Assembly (NCBI GenBank): GCA_964614415.1
Contig: CAZTLE010000044.1
Span: 1-23,735 of the forward strand
DNA from: CAZTLE01 sp964614415
GTDB taxonomy: Bacteria > Bacteroidota > Bacteroidia > Flavobacteriales > Flavobacteriaceae
Direction: 5' to 3'
DNA length: 23,735 nt
A program made the translations under genes and the position numbers. A model generated the notes under the pieces. That model had not been told where the DNA came from. It was given only the letters and a program-made list of their open reading frames with translations, and did no database searches. Within the stretch, counting starts at the first letter, position 1. Each line of letters begins with the position of its first letter. Positions 23,430 through 23,735 of the stretch are shown here, piece after piece.

Positions 23430-23735
23430 ATGGATAGATTTTCGTTCCTAAACGCAGTTCACCCTTCCTTTATCGCCGAGCTCTATGATAAGTACGTTAC
23501 GTACCCTGATAGTGTTGAGCCCAGTTGGAGGGCTTTTTTTCAAGGGTTCGATTTCGGGCTCGAAAACGGAACACTTTCCTCTTTGGGTCTTGAAATCGAC
23601 GGAGAGGTGGTGCCTGAAACCGTTCTCAAGGAATGTCAGGTAATTAAACGCATCGACGGATACCGCACCCGCGGACACCTTTTCACGCAAACAAATCCGG
23701 TTCGGGAGCGAAGAAAATATACGCCTACGCTTGAA
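23430..23735 (+). CDS. sucA: 2-oxoglutarate dehydrogenase E1 component, N-terminal part (cut by window end)
   Basis: The first 102 codons are present; the frame is still open at the window end. The start (MDRFSFLNAVHPSFIAELY, then YVTYPDSVEPSWRAFFQGF at about 22-40) is the typical N-terminal domain of bacterial and mitochondrial 2-oxoglutarate dehydrogenase E1, which binds the partner E2 subunit. The thiamine-diphosphate catalytic domains would lie beyond the window. The enzyme decarboxylates 2-oxoglutarate in the TCA cycle, and sucB usually follows. The full-length protein is normally about 900 residues, so only about a tenth is visible. Confidence 0.93.
   Translation, partial: MDRFSFLNAVHPSFIAELYDKYVTYPDSVEPSWRAFFQGFDFGLENGTLSSLGLEIDGEVVPETVLKECQVIKRIDGYRTRGHLFTQTNPVRERRKYTPTLE

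Noticed and set aside
23448..23690. 80-codon minus-strand frame at the right edge
   Set aside because: It is antisense to the clearly recognisable sucA N-terminus.
1..23735. CRISPR arrays, tRNA genes, transposases or integrases
   Set aside because: No regularly spaced repeats, cloverleaf-like sequences or recombinase-type proteins were found on reading both strands by eye.

Overview
The window looks like a chromosomal segment from a marine or soil Bacteroidota of the family Flavobacteriaceae. Four signs support this: several matches to the Bacteroidetes promoter pattern (TTTG or TTG, 19-20 bases, TAnnTTTG), no purine-rich ribosome sites, signal peptides ending in GQ/AQ, and the Bacteroidetes style of paired YD-repeat/RHS genes. 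GC content is mixed: about 43-55% in sampled core stretches, but only 27-32% in the RHS tips and the genes beside them.

Left half (1-14.6 kb): two RHS toxin-type loci point at each other. The plus-strand rhs gene (3-4025) has its 5' end outside the window. It finishes in an AT-rich C-terminal tip of unknown function and is followed by a small two-helix membrane protein (4302-4682). The minus-strand locus is a complete three-gene unit: a secreted SpvB/YD-repeat-like partner (10619-14587), a secreted DUF6443/RHS shell protein with its own unknown tip (6414-10607), and a lipoprotein of three similar modules (5441-6430). The start of the lipoprotein gene overlaps the end of the rhs gene by 17 bases. 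The unit has a candidate promoter at 14775-14804 and a clear intrinsic terminator at 5196-5226. A zinc-ribbon protein gene (4790-5104) lies between the two loci. The lipoprotein is the best candidate for an immunity protein, which would place the action of this tip in the periplasm or envelope. The shells also carry inserted beta-rich domains at three different positions.

Right half (14.8-21.7 kb): a minus-strand multidrug-efflux operon runs tetR, tolC-like outer-membrane factor, lipoprotein membrane-fusion protein, RND pump. A perfect 10-base inverted repeat overlaps the promoter in front of tetR and fits autoregulation. The operon ends at a perfect 42-base palindrome that can act as a terminator.

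Right edge (21.8-23.7 kb): housekeeping genes. A trans-type polyprenyl diphosphate synthase on the plus strand shares its stop tetranucleotide with a convergent small outer-membrane beta-barrel gene. Divergent from the latter is the start of sucA, the E1 subunit of 2-oxoglutarate dehydrogenase, cut by the window end. No tRNA, rRNA, CRISPR array, insertion sequence or integrase was seen.
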